64,000 nt of DNA from Mycobacterium genavense ATCC 51234 (GTDB lineage Bacteria > Actinomycetota > Actinomycetes > Mycobacteriales > Mycobacteriaceae): positions 1-64,000 of the forward strand of contig NZ_JAGZ01000011.1 of NCBI RefSeq assembly GCF_000526915.1. The letters run 5' to 3'. The number at the start of each line of letters is the position of its first letter. The first letter of the stretch is position 1. The translations under genes were made by a program, and so were the position numbers. The notes beneath the pieces were generated by a model, which was given only the letters and a program-made list of their open reading frames with translations, was not told where the DNA came from and did not search any database. This document shows positions 1 through 10,304 of this stretch, piece after piece.

Positions 1-317
1 ACCCGGCTGCGGGGCCACCCGCGGTCTACACGCCCACCACATCGTGCACTGGGAAACGGCGGCCCCACCGAGTTGACCAACATCGTCTTGGTCTGCCCCT
101 ACCACCACCACCTGCACCACCGCGGCCTGATCACCATCACCGGAGACCCCGAGCACCTGCTCGTCACCGACCACACCGGCCAACCACTGCGCCCAGGATC
201 ACTCGCGCACCCACCCAACCCCCACCCGACGTGCCACCATGCCCCGGACCCACCGGCGAACGCGCCCACTGGTGGTGGTACCAACCCTTCCAACCACAAC
301 CACCACCCACCAACTAA
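1..317 (+). pseudogene. 13E12-type (DUF222/HNH endonuclease) gene, 3' end with two frameshifts
   Basis: Only the C-terminal end of a DUF222/HNH ('13E12 repeat') protein is present; the rest lies off the left edge. From base 2 one frame reads the HNH block CGATRGLHAHHIVHWE and then hits TGA at 74-76. From about base 58 the family sequence continues one frame over (TELTNIVLVCPYHHHLHH). From about base 222 it moves again, into the frame that reads GERAHWWWYQPF and ends at TAA 315-317. Each shift equals loss of one base. The proline/histidine-rich reading that continues to base 537 in the middle frame is an artefact of the second shift. These multicopy mycobacterial proteins have no firmly established role. 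Assignment rests on the HNH core and the W-rich tail. Confidence 0.75.
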
Positions 318-473
318 GCTGCGTGCCAACGGCATTGGGTTGGGTAACAGCAACGAAATACTAGCGGGAGTGCGATTCACGAATGTGTTTGCCGGCGAGT
401 CAAATTCGCACGCGAGCCGCGGGCGCCATTCAGTCGCCGATCACCCGAATCCAAAATCGCGGTGCCGTTACGC

Positions 474-2495
474 TCACGGACCACTCGAAGGCCGCGACCC
501 AGGCCCGCGAGCCAGTTCGGCCAGCATGGCGTTGTAGGCGGCCAGGTCGGCGTCGTCGTCGCGGTCGGCCGCCCGGTCAAGCCGCCGCGCGGTTCGCTCG
601 TCGCTGCGGGCCCATTGCACCAGCAGCGCGAGCATCACGATCACCAGCGGCACTTCGCCTGCCGCCCAGGCGATTCCGCCACCCAGGCGTTGATCGCCCA
701 ACAGATCGGTGTGCCAATTCAAACCCAGCGACCGGTAGTAGGCCTCCCCCAACACGGTTGGGGTGCCCATCAGCTCCACACCGAAGAACGCGTGCATGGG
801 CAAGGACGCAAACACCACGCCCACCTTGGCCAGCGGCGGGATCGGTCGCGGTGTCAGGTCCACGCCGATCACCACCCGATAGAAGAGGTAGCCGCTGACC
901 AGGAAGTGCACGTTCATGGCCAGATGCCCGGCATGGCTGGCGACCGCGTTGTCGAAGATGGAGGTGAAGTACAGGCCGTAGAAGCCCGCGACGAACAGCA
1001 CCGTCGCCACGATCGGGTTGGTCAGGATGCGCGACACCCGGCTGTGCAGCGCGGCCAGCAGCCACTCCCGCATGGCAGGCGGATCGTCGCGGCCCGCGGC
1101 GGGTAACGCCCGCAGCACCAGACTGACCGGCGCGCCCAGCACCAGCAGGATCGGTACCAGCATCGACAGCCCCATGTGCGCGACCATGTGCATGCTGAAC
1201 ATCGCCGGCATGTAGCGGCCGACGCCGGACGAAGTGACGAACAGCAGGGTCACACAGCCCAGCAACCAGGCCAGGATCCGTCCCGCCGGCCAGTGATCGC
1301 CACGGCGGCGCAACCGCAGCACCCCCGCGATATACAGCGCGGCCAAAATGATTGCGGCCGTGCCGAAGATCAGATCGAAGCGCCAGTCGAGCAGGATTCG
1401 CGCCACCGTCGGCCCGCCGTCGAAGTCGTAGCCGATCTCGGCCTCGGGAATCGACGGCAGGCGGATCGGCGGTGGCGGCGGCGGAGTGCGGTCCAGCCCG
1501 ACGGCGACGCCGAACGTCACGCCGAACAGCACGGCCTCGACCAGCGCCAGGCGAATCAGGCCGCCGCGTGACGTAGGGTCACGTTGCAGCGCAACGACTC
1601 CGGCGCGTCGCTGACGCCAGCCCAGGACACCCAGTGCGCACACGGCGACGAACTTGGCCAACACCAGCCGCCCGTACGTCGTGGTCAGCACGTCCGACGG
1701 CAACACCCGCACCAGGGCGTTCATCACGCCACTGAGCACCATCGCGACCCAGCACCACTGCGCGATCGTCGAGAAGCGCCGCGCGGCAAGCGCGAGGTAG
1801 TCGCCGCCCCGCACCGCGTGCGCCAGCAGCGCCAGCAGCCCGCCGGCCCACAGGCTGGCGGCGACCAGGTGAATCAGAAGGCTGTTGGTGGCCAGGTCGT
1901 GCGAGCCGCCGGCCGATGAGTGGCCAGTCAGCCCCAGCGGGATCAGCGTGATCACCGACCCGGCCAGCAGCAGCGGCGTCCACGACCAACGCAGCACCGC
2001 CAAGCTGGCCAAGGTTACGGCGGCGGCCAGGAACGCGGTCCAGCGCCACGACGAGGCGGTGTTGACCAGGCTGGCCAGCGACCACAGGCGCACCGGGTTG
2101 AGGATCTCGGTCAACCGGTGACCGGATACATCGGAAATGGTCAGCGGGACCAACAGGACCGCACACACCGCCCACACGCCCGACGCGACCGTCCCCACCC
2201 GTAGCGCTCGGTAGCCGCCGGCGTCGAGCACGCCGGACTTCTGCGGCGGCACCAGAAACGCGGCGAAGAGAAGCGATCCGACCGCCAGCACCGCGGCGAT
2301 CTCACCCGCGGCCCGGACGAACGGCAAGCCCAGGGTTGTCGCCGGGCCCCGATCGGGTAACCCGGTGGCGGTCAGCGTATCGGCCAGCGACAGCGCCGCG
2401 ATGCCGGCAGCCGTGCAACCGGCCAGCACCGCCACACCGGTAAGCAGCGGCCACACCAGCGCCCTGGTCTTGGCTGCGGACTGGCCAACCGTCAT
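474..2495 (-). CDS. CopD-CtaG fusion membrane protein (copper resistance D / cytochrome oxidase assembly family)
   Basis: A 673-residue polytopic membrane protein with a dozen or so hydrophobic segments. Residues about 199-216 read HDLATNSLLIHLVAASLW, the histidine-containing core of CopD-type copper import proteins. The second half (about 360-630) looks like CtaG, the caa3 oxidase assembly family, with paired histidine motifs such as SMHMVAHMGLSMLVP and HAGHLAMNVHFLVSGYL. The same two-domain layout occurs in M. tuberculosis Rv0102, of similar length. A role in copper delivery to respiratory oxidase is inferred from the families. The start is ATG at 2495, followed by a hydrophobic N-terminus. 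The gene is intact. It ends 37 bp from the convergently read-out plsB2 region upstream, but is transcribed in the same direction as it. Confidence 0.85.
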   Translation of the reverse strand: MTVGQSAAKTRALVWPLLTGVAVLAGCTAAGIAALSLADTLTATGLPDRGPATTLGLPFVRAAGEIAAVLAVGSLLFAAFLVPPQKSGVLDAGGYRALRVGTVASGVWAVCAVLLVPLTISDVSGHRLTEILNPVRLWSLASLVNTASSWRWTAFLAAAVTLASLAVLRWSWTPLLLAGSVITLIPLGLTGHSSAGGSHDLATNSLLIHLVAASLWAGGLLALLAHAVRGGDYLALAARRFSTIAQWCWVAMVLSGVMNALVRVLPSDVLTTTYGRLVLAKFVAVCALGVLGWRQRRAGVVALQRDPTSRGGLIRLALVEAVLFGVTFGVAVGLDRTPPPPPPIRLPSIPEAEIGYDFDGGPTVARILLDWRFDLIFGTAAIILAALYIAGVLRLRRRGDHWPAGRILAWLLGCVTLLFVTSSGVGRYMPAMFSMHMVAHMGLSMLVPILLVLGAPVSLVLRALPAAGRDDPPAMREWLLAALHSRVSRILTNPIVATVLFVAGFYGLYFTSIFDNAVASHAGHLAMNVHFLVSGYLFYRVVIGVDLTPRPIPPLAKVGVVFASLPMHAFFGVELMGTPTVLGEAYYRSLGLNWHTDLLGDQRLGGGIAWAAGEVPLVIVMLALLVQWARSDERTARRLDRAADRDDDADLAAYNAMLAELARGPGSRPSSGP

Positions 2496-2532
2496 GCGTC
2501 CAGAGTATGGGCGGGCGCCCGCAAAGCCCGCC

Positions 2533-4723
2533 CTACCAAACCGGGCGGGCGCTGCGCTCCTCGCGTGCCCGGAATTCGCGGGCCACGAATTGGTTGCGGG
2601 CGATCTGCTCGACGTAGCCGAAATCCCGTAGAATCGCCCGCAATTCCCGGCGGAAGGCCGTGCGGCGTTCGGCCAGATCCTCCGCCGGTGCGATCAGATC
2701 CTGATCGGCGACCACCTGGCGCGCGGTGGCAAAGAGCAGCGTCGACACCGACTCGCTGCTGCGCACCCGGGTCTGTGCCACGTATTGCTGACCGACCCCG
2801 AGTGCGGCCTCGGTGAGTTCCTTCTGCCCGACATCGGCCGGCGCATCGCGCAACACGTCGGCGACGATCTCGTAGGCCTCGAAGAACACCCGCAACATCG
2901 CGTCGGACATCAATGGCCGCTTGGCGAACAGCAACGCGTCGATAGCGGCGCCGCCGGCCGCGACGTGAGTCTCCCAATCGTCATGCCATGCCATCTCTTC
3001 GGCGATGTTGTCGCGAAAGGCCGTCGAATCGGCGAAGTAGAAGTCGAATTTGAGCAGATCCCGCAACCGCATCGCCTGGGACCAGAAGGCTCCCATCCGA
3101 TCGCCTTCCGTGTGCCGGGCATGCGCCAGGGCGAGTTCGACGATCGACGTTTCCAAAAAAGCGTGAATGACCGAGTTCCGATAGAACGCCGCGGCGTGCT
3201 CCTTGTCGGGCGTGATCAGCCACACCGGCTCGCGGCCGCTGTCGACGCGAGTGATGGGGTGCCCATTGGACAGGGCGTCGACGGCCGCGCGCACCCCGTC
3301 GCTGGTGCGCAGCCGCAACGCACTATTCGATACCGGCGTGTTCTTGCGGTCCAGGTAATCCAGTGAGTCCTGCAGCGTGTGGTGCAGTTGGTCGAGTGTG
3401 AGGGCCGCGCCTCGGGTGGTGAGCAGCAACGCGCACACCAAACCGTTGCCGTCACCGGACTGGCCCGCAGGATCCGCCACGCAACTTCGAACGACATTTT
3501 TTGCAGCGCAAGACGTTTGGTGTCTTCATCCTGGACCAGCGGGCCGTGCGGCGGGCCGAGGTACTGGCGCATCGAAACCGCTTCGGGGAAGCGGAAGTAA
3601 ATCTTGCCGTAATTGCGTTCGCCCTGCGCCTTGATGAAGTTGTACAGCCACAGCACGCCCTCGGGCGTCTTCTCGCCGCCGTGTGCGTAGGCGGCGTATT
3701 CGGCCGTCTCGTGCAACTGGTCGAATCCGATCGAAACCGGTTGCAGCAGAATGTCTTCGCTACGGCCGTCCAGATACGCGTTGGCCACGTACGACATCAG
3801 GCCGAGCTTGGGGGGCAGCATCTTGCCGGTGCGCGAGCGGGTGCCCTCGATGGACCAGCTCAGGTTGAATCGCTTCTCGACGATGTAACCGACGTATTCA
3901 CGCAGCACATACTTGTACAGTGCGAGAACAGCAGCACGGCCGGGTGAACCTCCAACCCGGTGCGCATCGCGGCGATTTGGAACGCGTCGTAGTCGATCTC
4001 CGCTTCGAAGCCGCGACAAACCGCCCTGGCCAGAACGGAAGCCAGGTCGACCGACACCCGGCTCCACCCGGTCGCCAATTCGTCGAACATTTTGCCCGCT
4101 TCTTCGACGCTGGCGCCGGGGATCTTCTGCAGTCCCGCGCGAAACCGCGTGGACGCCAAGATCTCCGGCTTCAGCAGCCGCGGCGACTTGTACTGCGGCC
4201 CGAGGATTCGATACTCGGCTCGTTCTAACGCCAAAAGGGCACGGCGCGTAACGAATTGGGTGAATTCGCGTTCGCCCCCGCCGACGGTGGTGTCGCGCCA
4301 TTGCTGGCGCAGTTCGGACGCCTTGGCCGCCTCGCCGGCCACCACCCTGGCGCGGTGGCGATCCTTGCTCAAGATGTGGCGCTGCCGCCGTTGGTTGGGG
4401 TGGTAGGGATCCCAGCCCGGAAGTAACCCGGCCAGCTTCGCGGCTCGGCCACGATCCGGGGCCGGTAGCCAAAACACCCGCACCGGCACGATCGAGCGGT
4501 CTTCGCCGGATTCGAGGCGGTCGACAAGCAGGTTCAGCGCCGTGGGCGGCGCATCGCCGGAAGGAAGTTTGAGGACGTCGAACTTCACCTCCGGATTCCG
4601 GGCGCGCTGCTGGCTCAGCCACTCCATCACCAGCTGCGTTTCGACGGCGGACTCCATGGACGCCAACACCAGCGAGTCTCGCGCGGTCAGGACTGCGCTG
4701 GTATCTGCGGCCGGTTGTGTCAC
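2533..4723 (-). pseudogene. plsB2: plsB2, glycerol-3-phosphate acyltransferase, internally deleted and frameshifted
   Basis: PlsB catalyses acyl transfer to the sn-1 position of glycerol-3-phosphate. Three frames together give a PlsB2-like protein. The first (4723 to about 3920) ends at HPAVLLFSH, exactly the H of the HX4D active-site motif. The next resumes at YKYVLREYVGYIVEKRFNLSW, so about 54 codons (the rest of HX4D and the following block, by comparison with the remembered M. tuberculosis protein) are gone, and the join at 3919/3920 also shifts the frame. A second shift, loss of one base near 3443, separates ...SPVTAT from LVCALLLTTRG. The C-terminal 300 residues are otherwise well conserved down to 2533. 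The ATG at 4723 overlaps the plsC stop by four bases (ATGA). The deleted active site makes this non-functional whatever the sequencing quality. Confidence 0.9.
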
Positions 4724-6499
4724 GCGCGCCCTCGAGGCCGAGACGTCGACTCGGCACTACCGGGCTGATCCGTGCCGGGTTGCACAGCCTCACCGTCGTT
4801 GAGTGCAACCTCCGACTCATTCGGATTCGGCTGCACCGGTTGGGGTTTGGCTGCGCCCTCGGTCGGTCTGGCCGCCGACTTTCGTGGCGCGGCCTTTTTG
4901 GGCACGGCCTTTTTGGCCGGCGCCTTTTGGCCGGCGCCTTGGTCGCGGTGGGCTTGGCGGGGAGCTTGGCCGGAGTCTTTTTGCCCGGCTTCTTGTCGGC
5001 GTACAGCGCGGCCTCGGGCAACTCGTCCTCGGGCCAGTTGGCCAGGGTGTCCAGATACAGCTGGCGCACCTCGGCGATGTGCTCGGGCAGCGTCTCCACC
5101 GTCCAGTCCGTCACCGGGATCGGCGGGAACACCGCGACATCGACGGTGCCGGGGTTGATAGTGGTCGAATTGCGGGCGGCGACGATCTCCGCGTTGCGAA
5201 TCACGATGGGCACGATCGGAATTCCCGCCGCCATCGCGATGCGGAACGGCCCCTTCTTGAACGGCCTGACCTCGGTGGTATCGATCCGGGTGCCTTCGGG
5301 GGCGATCAGGATCGAGAGGCCTTTTTTGGCGCGCTCTTCGACGGTCTTCATCGTCTCCAGCGCGGCGACCGGATCGTCGCGGTCGATGAACACACCGTCG
5401 GTCAGTTGCCGAGGGTGCCCACGATCGGATCCTTCTGCAGCTCCTTCTTGGCGACGGCAACCCAGTTGTCGCGCACCAACGCTCCGGCGATGATGGGGTC
5501 AACCTGGTTGCGGTGGTTGAAGATAAACACCGCCGGGCGTTGTGCCCTCAGGTGCTCCTTGCCGATGACGTTCAGGCTCACGCCGTTGGCGCCCAACAGC
5601 GTCTGGGGGAAGGTCGAGGTGAAGAAGTTCACCCCACGCCGTCGGCTCAGCGTCAGCAGCCCGACCCCCAGCGCTCCGGCCACGACCGGGAACATCGAGC
5701 CGATGCCGGCCAGCGTGCGCACCTGAGGCCGGATACCGACGCTGCCCCGGCTGCTGAATTCCAGGACCGGCCAACCCCGCCGCTTGGCGACGGCGGCCAT
5801 CTTGCCCTCGGGGTTGGTCGGCCGCGGATTGCCGACCAGATACATCAGCGCGACGTCCTCGTCGCCGTCGGCGTAGAAGTAGCTGTCTTTCAGATCAATG
5901 TCGTGCTCGGCCGCAAACCGTTGTACCGCAGCGGCTTTGCCCGGCCCCCAGAGGATCGGCTCGACGACCTCGCCGGTGAACAGTCCGTCCTCGTTGACTA
6001 CGAACTTGTTGGTGAGCGTGTTGTCGATGCCGAGGAAACGTGCCACCGGGTTGACCTGGATGGTCAGCGCCGACGAACTGAGCACCACGGTGTGGCCGCG
6101 AGCCACGTGGGCGCGCACCAGCTCCCGCATCTCCGGGTAGATACGCGACTCGATCCGCTGGGCGAAGAGCCGCTCGCCGATCTCCTCCAGGTCGGTCAGC
6201 ATCCGGCCGCGCAGCGCCTCGGATGCCTTGCTGATCAGATCTTCGAACTCCAAGCGCCCCAGCCGGTGGTTCAGCCCGGCTTGAACCATGCTGAGCAGCT
6301 CACCGACCCCCATGTCCCGCCGGCGCAAGCGCTCCTGGGTGAGGATCACCGCGGTGAACCCGGCGACCAGCGTTCCGTCCATGTCGAAGAACGCACCGAC
6401 TTTGGGCCCGGGGGGACTCGCGCGATTCTCGGCGACCGAGCCGGGCAATTGCAAATCCTTTGGGGGCGTGGGTATCCCGTGGTCCTTCGCCGCGCTCAT
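4720..6499 (-). pseudogene. plsC: plsC, HAD-phosphatase / 1-acylglycerol-3-phosphate acyltransferase fusion, two frameshifts
   Basis: A bifunctional-looking protein. An N-terminal SerB-like HAD domain carries FFDMDGTL and a later DGDEDVALM acidic motif; a C-terminal PlsC acyltransferase carries the HX4D motif NHRNQVD and, in another frame, EGTR. The reading frame stops at 5402 just after DPIVGTLGN. The continuation FIDRDDPVAALETMK is one frame over, consistent with loss of one base near 5403. A second single-base loss, a T4 run at 4925-4928 beside two otherwise matching T5 runs, shifts the lysine/alanine-rich tail (KAPAKKAVPKKAAP) into a third frame that ends at 4720. ATG at 6499 overlaps the upstream stop (ATGA at 6496-6499). 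The tail lesion is in a homopolymer and could be a sequencing slip; the first is not in a run. Confidence 0.85.
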
Positions 6500-7808
6500 G
6501 AGCCCGACATCGATTCGGACAACGCATCGGGTTGCGCAGCGAACGATGCCCGCACCGCGTGTGGCGCCGGATCGCCGGCCAGTGCGAGAATCTCGTCGAA
6601 GCCCTCCAACAGGCATTGAGCGAACAAGGCTTCCTTTCGTACCGATGCTCTATCGTAGCGCACCGTGATGGTGCACCACCCGCCACGCGAAATTAGCACC
6701 ACCATCATCGCCACACCGGGCAGCGGACCGATACCGTACTGCCGCAAGACTTTTGCTCCGGCGATGTAGGTGTCCCCGGGGTAGACCGGGACATTGCTGG
6801 CCTGCACGTCGGCTCCGACCACCGAGCCGGTGATTCCCTCCAGCACGGCCGTCGGGAGCACGCTGAGCACCGGCGCCAGCGACCCGATGATGTTCATCGC
6901 GGGCTCGTCGCGGCGCTGTGTCATCTGGGCGCGAATCTTGCGCATCCGGGCCACCGGATCGCCCGCACCGACGGACGCCGACAGGTTGACACCGGTGAAC
7001 CGGTTGCCGCCGGCGGTGTCGGCGTCGGCGCGCAAGCTGACCGGCACCGCCATCGGCAGCGAGCCGATCGGGACGCCGAGTGCCTGGTGGTAACGCTGTA
7101 AGGCGCCGCACAGGCCGGCCAGATACGCGTCGTTGATCGACCCACCGCCGGCTTTGGCGGCCTTGTGCAGATCGGCGAGCGGGATGTCGATCGCCTCAGA
7201 ACGAGTGGCCAGGCTGCGCCGGCGCAGCAGCGGTGACGGCTCGGCGGCACGGTTGACGACCCGGATGCCGGAGACGGCGTAGTTGACGATCCCCGACACC
7301 GTCGACACCGGTTCCATCAGCACCCGTCCGGCCGCCGACACCGCTGCACTGACGGCCCCCAGGACGCCGCCGACCAGAGCGATCGGCAAGTGGTTGAAGC
7401 CCTCTCGCATCAAGACCCTCGACCAGGGTCGCCGTCCACAGCGGCCGCGAGATGTCCAGCGGCGATTGCAGGATCAGCTCGGCGAGATCGAACACCTCAC
7501 GCAAGGTGCCGGGTTCGGACACGCGGACCCGCCGGACGTGGAAGTCCAGGTTGAAGTCCGGGTCCACCACCCAGCGCGGGTTGGCCGTCGGCAGCGTGGG
7601 CACCACGACCTTCTGGCGCAGTCGCAACACTTTTCGCGACGCATTTTCAAACCGGGTGCGGAATCGCTCCCAGTCCGGCGTCGTGTCGAGCAATTCCAGC
7701 GCCATGATCCCCGACCGGGTGCGCAGATTCGCTTCGCCTCGGTGCAGCAGGTAATCGACCGGCCCGAGCTCGTCGGACAATCCGAGCGTCCCCCCGGGGC
7801 TCAGTCAT
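6496..7808 (-). pseudogene. WS/DGAT wax ester synthase / diacylglycerol acyltransferase (Rv2484c-like), catalytic region deleted
   Basis: N-terminal WS/DGAT sequence (SDELGPVDYLLHRGEAN ... ISRPLWTATLVEGL) joins at about 7412 directly to LMREGFNHLPIALVGG in another frame. The family motif HHxxxDG, which supplies the catalytic histidine, and roughly 60 surrounding codons are missing. The remaining C-terminal 300 residues, including GNRFTGVNLSA and the NVPVYPGD segment, are conserved. At the 5' end, ATG at 7808 reads MTEPRG and then needs a one-base shift (a G6 run) to reach TLGLSDELG; otherwise translation would have to start at TTG 7780. It heads an apparent operon with plsC and plsB2 through four-base stop/start overlaps, which points to triacylglycerol and phospholipid synthesis as the original shared role. 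Confidence 0.85.
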
Positions 7809-7992
7809 GATCGTCGGATCGACGCGCCACGCTTGTCACCGCCGTCAAGCCTCCTGCCTCAGCTCCGTCAACCGGATAGCCCCACCAACGCTAGTCGCGT
7901 CGACGCACTGGTGAAAGGCACGATTCGGTCGCTACTGGCGGCGCAGCGAACCGACGGGCGCGACGTTTTGGCAGACAGTCGGGCTGCGCAAC

Positions 7993-9240
7993 TCAGCTGG
8001 CCGACGTCGCCGACAGCGGCCACGAATTGAGCAGTGCGGTCGCCCGGCGCCCGTAGACGATGCCCAGGAAATCGGCAACGGCCTGGGCGGCCAGCCGGGA
8101 CCGGGCCGTGGACAGGATGTCGAACGCATGGTGGGCGTTGGCCAGCTCGGCATGTGCGACGAGCGGGGCTCCGGCGGCGCGCATCGCCGCGCAGAAAGTG
8201 CGGGCCTGCGTGCAGGGAACCAGCTCGTCCTTTTCGCCGTGCAGCACGAAAAACGGGGGCGCTTGGTCGTGCACGTAGTTGATCGGCGACGCTTCGGCGA
8301 ATCGCTCGGGCGTATCGGCGAATCGGGCCCGCATGACGAACTGCTCGAGAAACGGCAACATCAGTTCGTGCATCACTTCGGCGTTGGTGAAGTCGTAGAC
8401 GCCGTAGTAGGGCACCGCCGCCTGAACCGTGGTGTCGGCGTATTCGAACCCGGGCTGAAACCGTGGGTCGTTGGGAGTCAGCGCGGCCAACGAGGCCAGG
8501 TGGCCGCCGGCCGAGCCGCCGGTGATCGCGATGAAGCTGGGATCGCCGCCGTAGTCGGCGATGTTCTCACGAACCCAGGCGATCGCCCGCTTCACGTCGA
8601 TCAGATACGCCGGGATGGTGGACCGCGGGCTCTTGCTGTAGTCGATCGACACGCAGATCCAGCCGAGTTCGACCATGCGGCTCATCAGCGTGTAGGCCTG
8701 GCCGCGTTTGCCGTTGACGGTCCACGCCCCGCCCGGGACCTGGATCAGCACGGGTGCGCGGCGGCCCGGTGTCAGGTCATGACGGCGCCAGATGTCGAGC
8801 AGGTTGTCGCGCCCACCCGGACCGTACGAAATGTCTGATGTCTGAACCGCATAACGCGCGTGCGGCCCCGGTCGGTGCAACAGCCCGGCGCGGGGTGCGC
8901 ACTCGGTTCCTTCGCAGGTCGGGTGACTCACCAGGTCCGGATAATCCGGCCCGAAAGCCTCCTCGAGGGCGGCGGTGAGAGTTTGCTCCGCCCGCTGCCC
9001 GGCCCAGGAAGCGCCGACGCGACCGATGGCCGGGGTCGATATCCGGGCCAACGCGTGCCCGGTCACCACCTGCGGGTAAAATTCGGTGGTCAGCCAGCCG
9101 GCGAACCAGCCCAGGGCAAACGGCGAGCCGCGCAACAGCAGGCCAGCCGCCCGGGATGCCCCTCTGGCATCGGCTACCAGGCGAAACGCCTGAGCGCCCG
9201 CCCTCGCGTACCGCGCAGTCATGCTCATGGCCACGCCCAT
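7993..9240 (-). CDS. lipQ: LipQ-like carboxylesterase/lipase
   Basis: A 415-residue alpha/beta hydrolase of the HSL-like esterase group. GGSAGGHLASL provides the GxSxG nucleophile elbow. VLIQVPGGAW sits where the oxyanion-hole HGG motif usually lies, here with Pro-Gly-Gly. The acid/base residues lie in VLHGEKDELVP and ANAHHAFD near the C-terminus. The N-terminal region is hydrophobic (GWFAGWLTTEFYPQV), consistent with membrane association. Start chosen at ATG 9240 because upstream sequence in the same frame runs back through the tRNA-Arg gene. Position just upstream of the plsB2 operon and just before tRNA-Arg matches M. tuberculosis lipQ (Rv2485c), whose length is about 421. The natural substrate is unknown. 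Intact, in contrast to the neighbouring lipid operon. Confidence 0.85.
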   Translation of the reverse strand: MGVAMSMTARYARAGAQAFRLVADARGASRAAGLLLRGSPFALGWFAGWLTTEFYPQVVTGHALARISTPAIGRVGASWAGQRAEQTLTAALEEAFGPDYPDLVSHPTCEGTECAPRAGLLHRPGPHARYAVQTSDISYGPGGRDNLLDIWRRHDLTPGRRAPVLIQVPGGAWTVNGKRGQAYTLMSRMVELGWICVSIDYSKSPRSTIPAYLIDVKRAIAWVRENIADYGGDPSFIAITGGSAGGHLASLAALTPNDPRFQPGFEYADTTVQAAVPYYGVYDFTNAEVMHELMLPFLEQFVMRARFADTPERFAEASPINYVHDQAPPFFVLHGEKDELVPCTQARTFCAAMRAAGAPLVAHAELANAHHAFDILSTARSRLAAQAVADFLGIVYGRRATALLNSWPLSATSAS

Positions 9241-9425
9241 TGAACGGCTCTCCTCGACCGTAGGCACACGCCTCGTTGCGGTTAACAGCTGATTGCCAGC
9301 TGGTGATGTACGTGTGTCGAGGTTCAATACAATAACCGATATTGACGGTGGGGCAAGGCTTTTCGAGCGTGTCGCATCGGCGAGTCGGAGTGCCGCCGCG
9401 AGTTGGATAGACTGACCTGCGCATT

Positions 9426-9502
9426 GCCTCCGTAGCTCAGGTGGATAGAGCAAGGGCCTTCTAATCCCTAGGTCGCACGTTCGAGTCGTGCCGGGGGCAC
9501 CA
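9426..9502 (+). tRNA. tRNA-Arg (anticodon TCT)
   Basis: Acceptor arms GCCTCCG (9426-9432) and CGGGGGC (9492-9498) pair with one G-T wobble, discriminator A 9499, and encoded CCA at 9500-9502. The anticodon loop CTTCTAA (9458-9464) places TCT at 9460-9462, reading AGA. The D-arm (GTAGCTCAG...) and T-loop (TTCGAGT) are standard. The innermost anticodon-stem pair is C9457 opposite T9465, a mismatch. Confidence 0.95.
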
Positions 9503-9587
9503 GCAGTTTCTCCGCGGGAGATCCGCCGCAACGGGCTGATGCCCGCCAAGGTTTAATTCGACAGGCACCGGTGGAACACATAGCGCT

Positions 9588-10280
9588 GTGACCGTGGGCG
9601 ACAGGTTGGGCAACGACATGGCAAGCGCGATGGGCCGGCTTGCCATCGAAATGCAGAACCAGGTCGACACCGAGGCCACCCTTCGGTCGATCGTGGTGGG
9701 TGCAGTGGCGATCGTGCCCGGTACAACCTGGGCGGGCATCTCGCTGGTCCACGGAAATGCGGTCGAGGCACGCGTGCCCAGCGATCCCCTGGTGGCCAAG
9801 CTGGACACCCTGCAGTCGGAAATCAACGAGGGCCCCTGCCTGAGCGCGCTGCGCGAGCGCCGCACGGTGTTGATCAACGATATGGCGACCGAAACTCGCT
9901 GGCCGAATTTCTGCGAGGCCGCAATCGAGTACGGCGCTCGAAGCCTGCTCAGTTTCCAACTTTTCGTCACCTCACAGAACCTCGGTGCGCTCAACCTCTA
10001 CGGCGACGAGGCCGGCGCGTTTTCCGAAGACGCTGTCTTCACGGGCGAACTGTTGGCCCAGCACGCCTCCGTTGCCTTGTTCGGCGCGGCGGCGGAAGCG
10101 CAGTTCGACGACGCGTTGAGTACTCGTGACGTCATCGGTCAAGCCAAAGGAATCATCATGGAGCGCTTCGACCTTGAGGCGTTTGCCGCGTTCGACCTGC
10201 TGCGCAAGTTGTCCCAAGAGTCCAACCAACGACTGGTCGACATCGCCCGCGCGGTCGTCAAGACCCGAGGCAATTCCTGA
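9588..10280 (+). CDS. GAF-ANTAR domain regulator
   Basis: A 230-residue protein with an N-terminal GAF-like sensor (about residues 25-160, containing EINEGPCLSALRERRTVLI and LLSFQLFVTSQNLGALNLYG) followed by a C-terminal ANTAR domain (about 170-228, with the signature STRDVIGQAKGIIMERF and LLRKLSQESNQRLVDIA). ANTAR domains bind dual-hexaloop RNA and cause transcription antitermination; mycobacteria have several GAF-ANTAR proteins of this length. The GTG start at 9588 follows tRNA-Arg by under 90 bp. The target RNA is not evident from this window. It stands alone on the plus strand, with a possible small downstream gene at 10305. Confidence 0.85.
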   Translation: MTVGDRLGNDMASAMGRLAIEMQNQVDTEATLRSIVVGAVAIVPGTTWAGISLVHGNAVEARVPSDPLVAKLDTLQSEINEGPCLSALRERRTVLINDMATETRWPNFCEAAIEYGARSLLSFQLFVTSQNLGALNLYGDEAGAFSEDAVFTGELLAQHASVALFGAAAEAQFDDALSTRDVIGQAKGIIMERFDLEAFAAFDLLRKLSQESNQRLVDIARAVVKTRGNS

Positions 10281-10304
10281 CGTTCGCGCGCGTCCGAAGG
10301 ACAC

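Noticed and set aside
73..537. A His/Pro-rich 154-residue protein at the left edge
   Set aside because: It is the middle frame of the frameshifted 13E12 gene read past the second lesion; the tail is non-coding.
4900..4930. Biological frameshifting in the lysine-rich plsC tail
   Set aside because: A one-base shortening of a homopolymer among near-identical repeats is better explained by deletion or sequencing slip; there is no slippery heptamer with a downstream structure that I can see.
9241..9549. N-terminal extension of LipQ upstream of 9240
   Set aside because: The extension runs through the tRNA-Arg gene on the opposite strand and has no lipase similarity.
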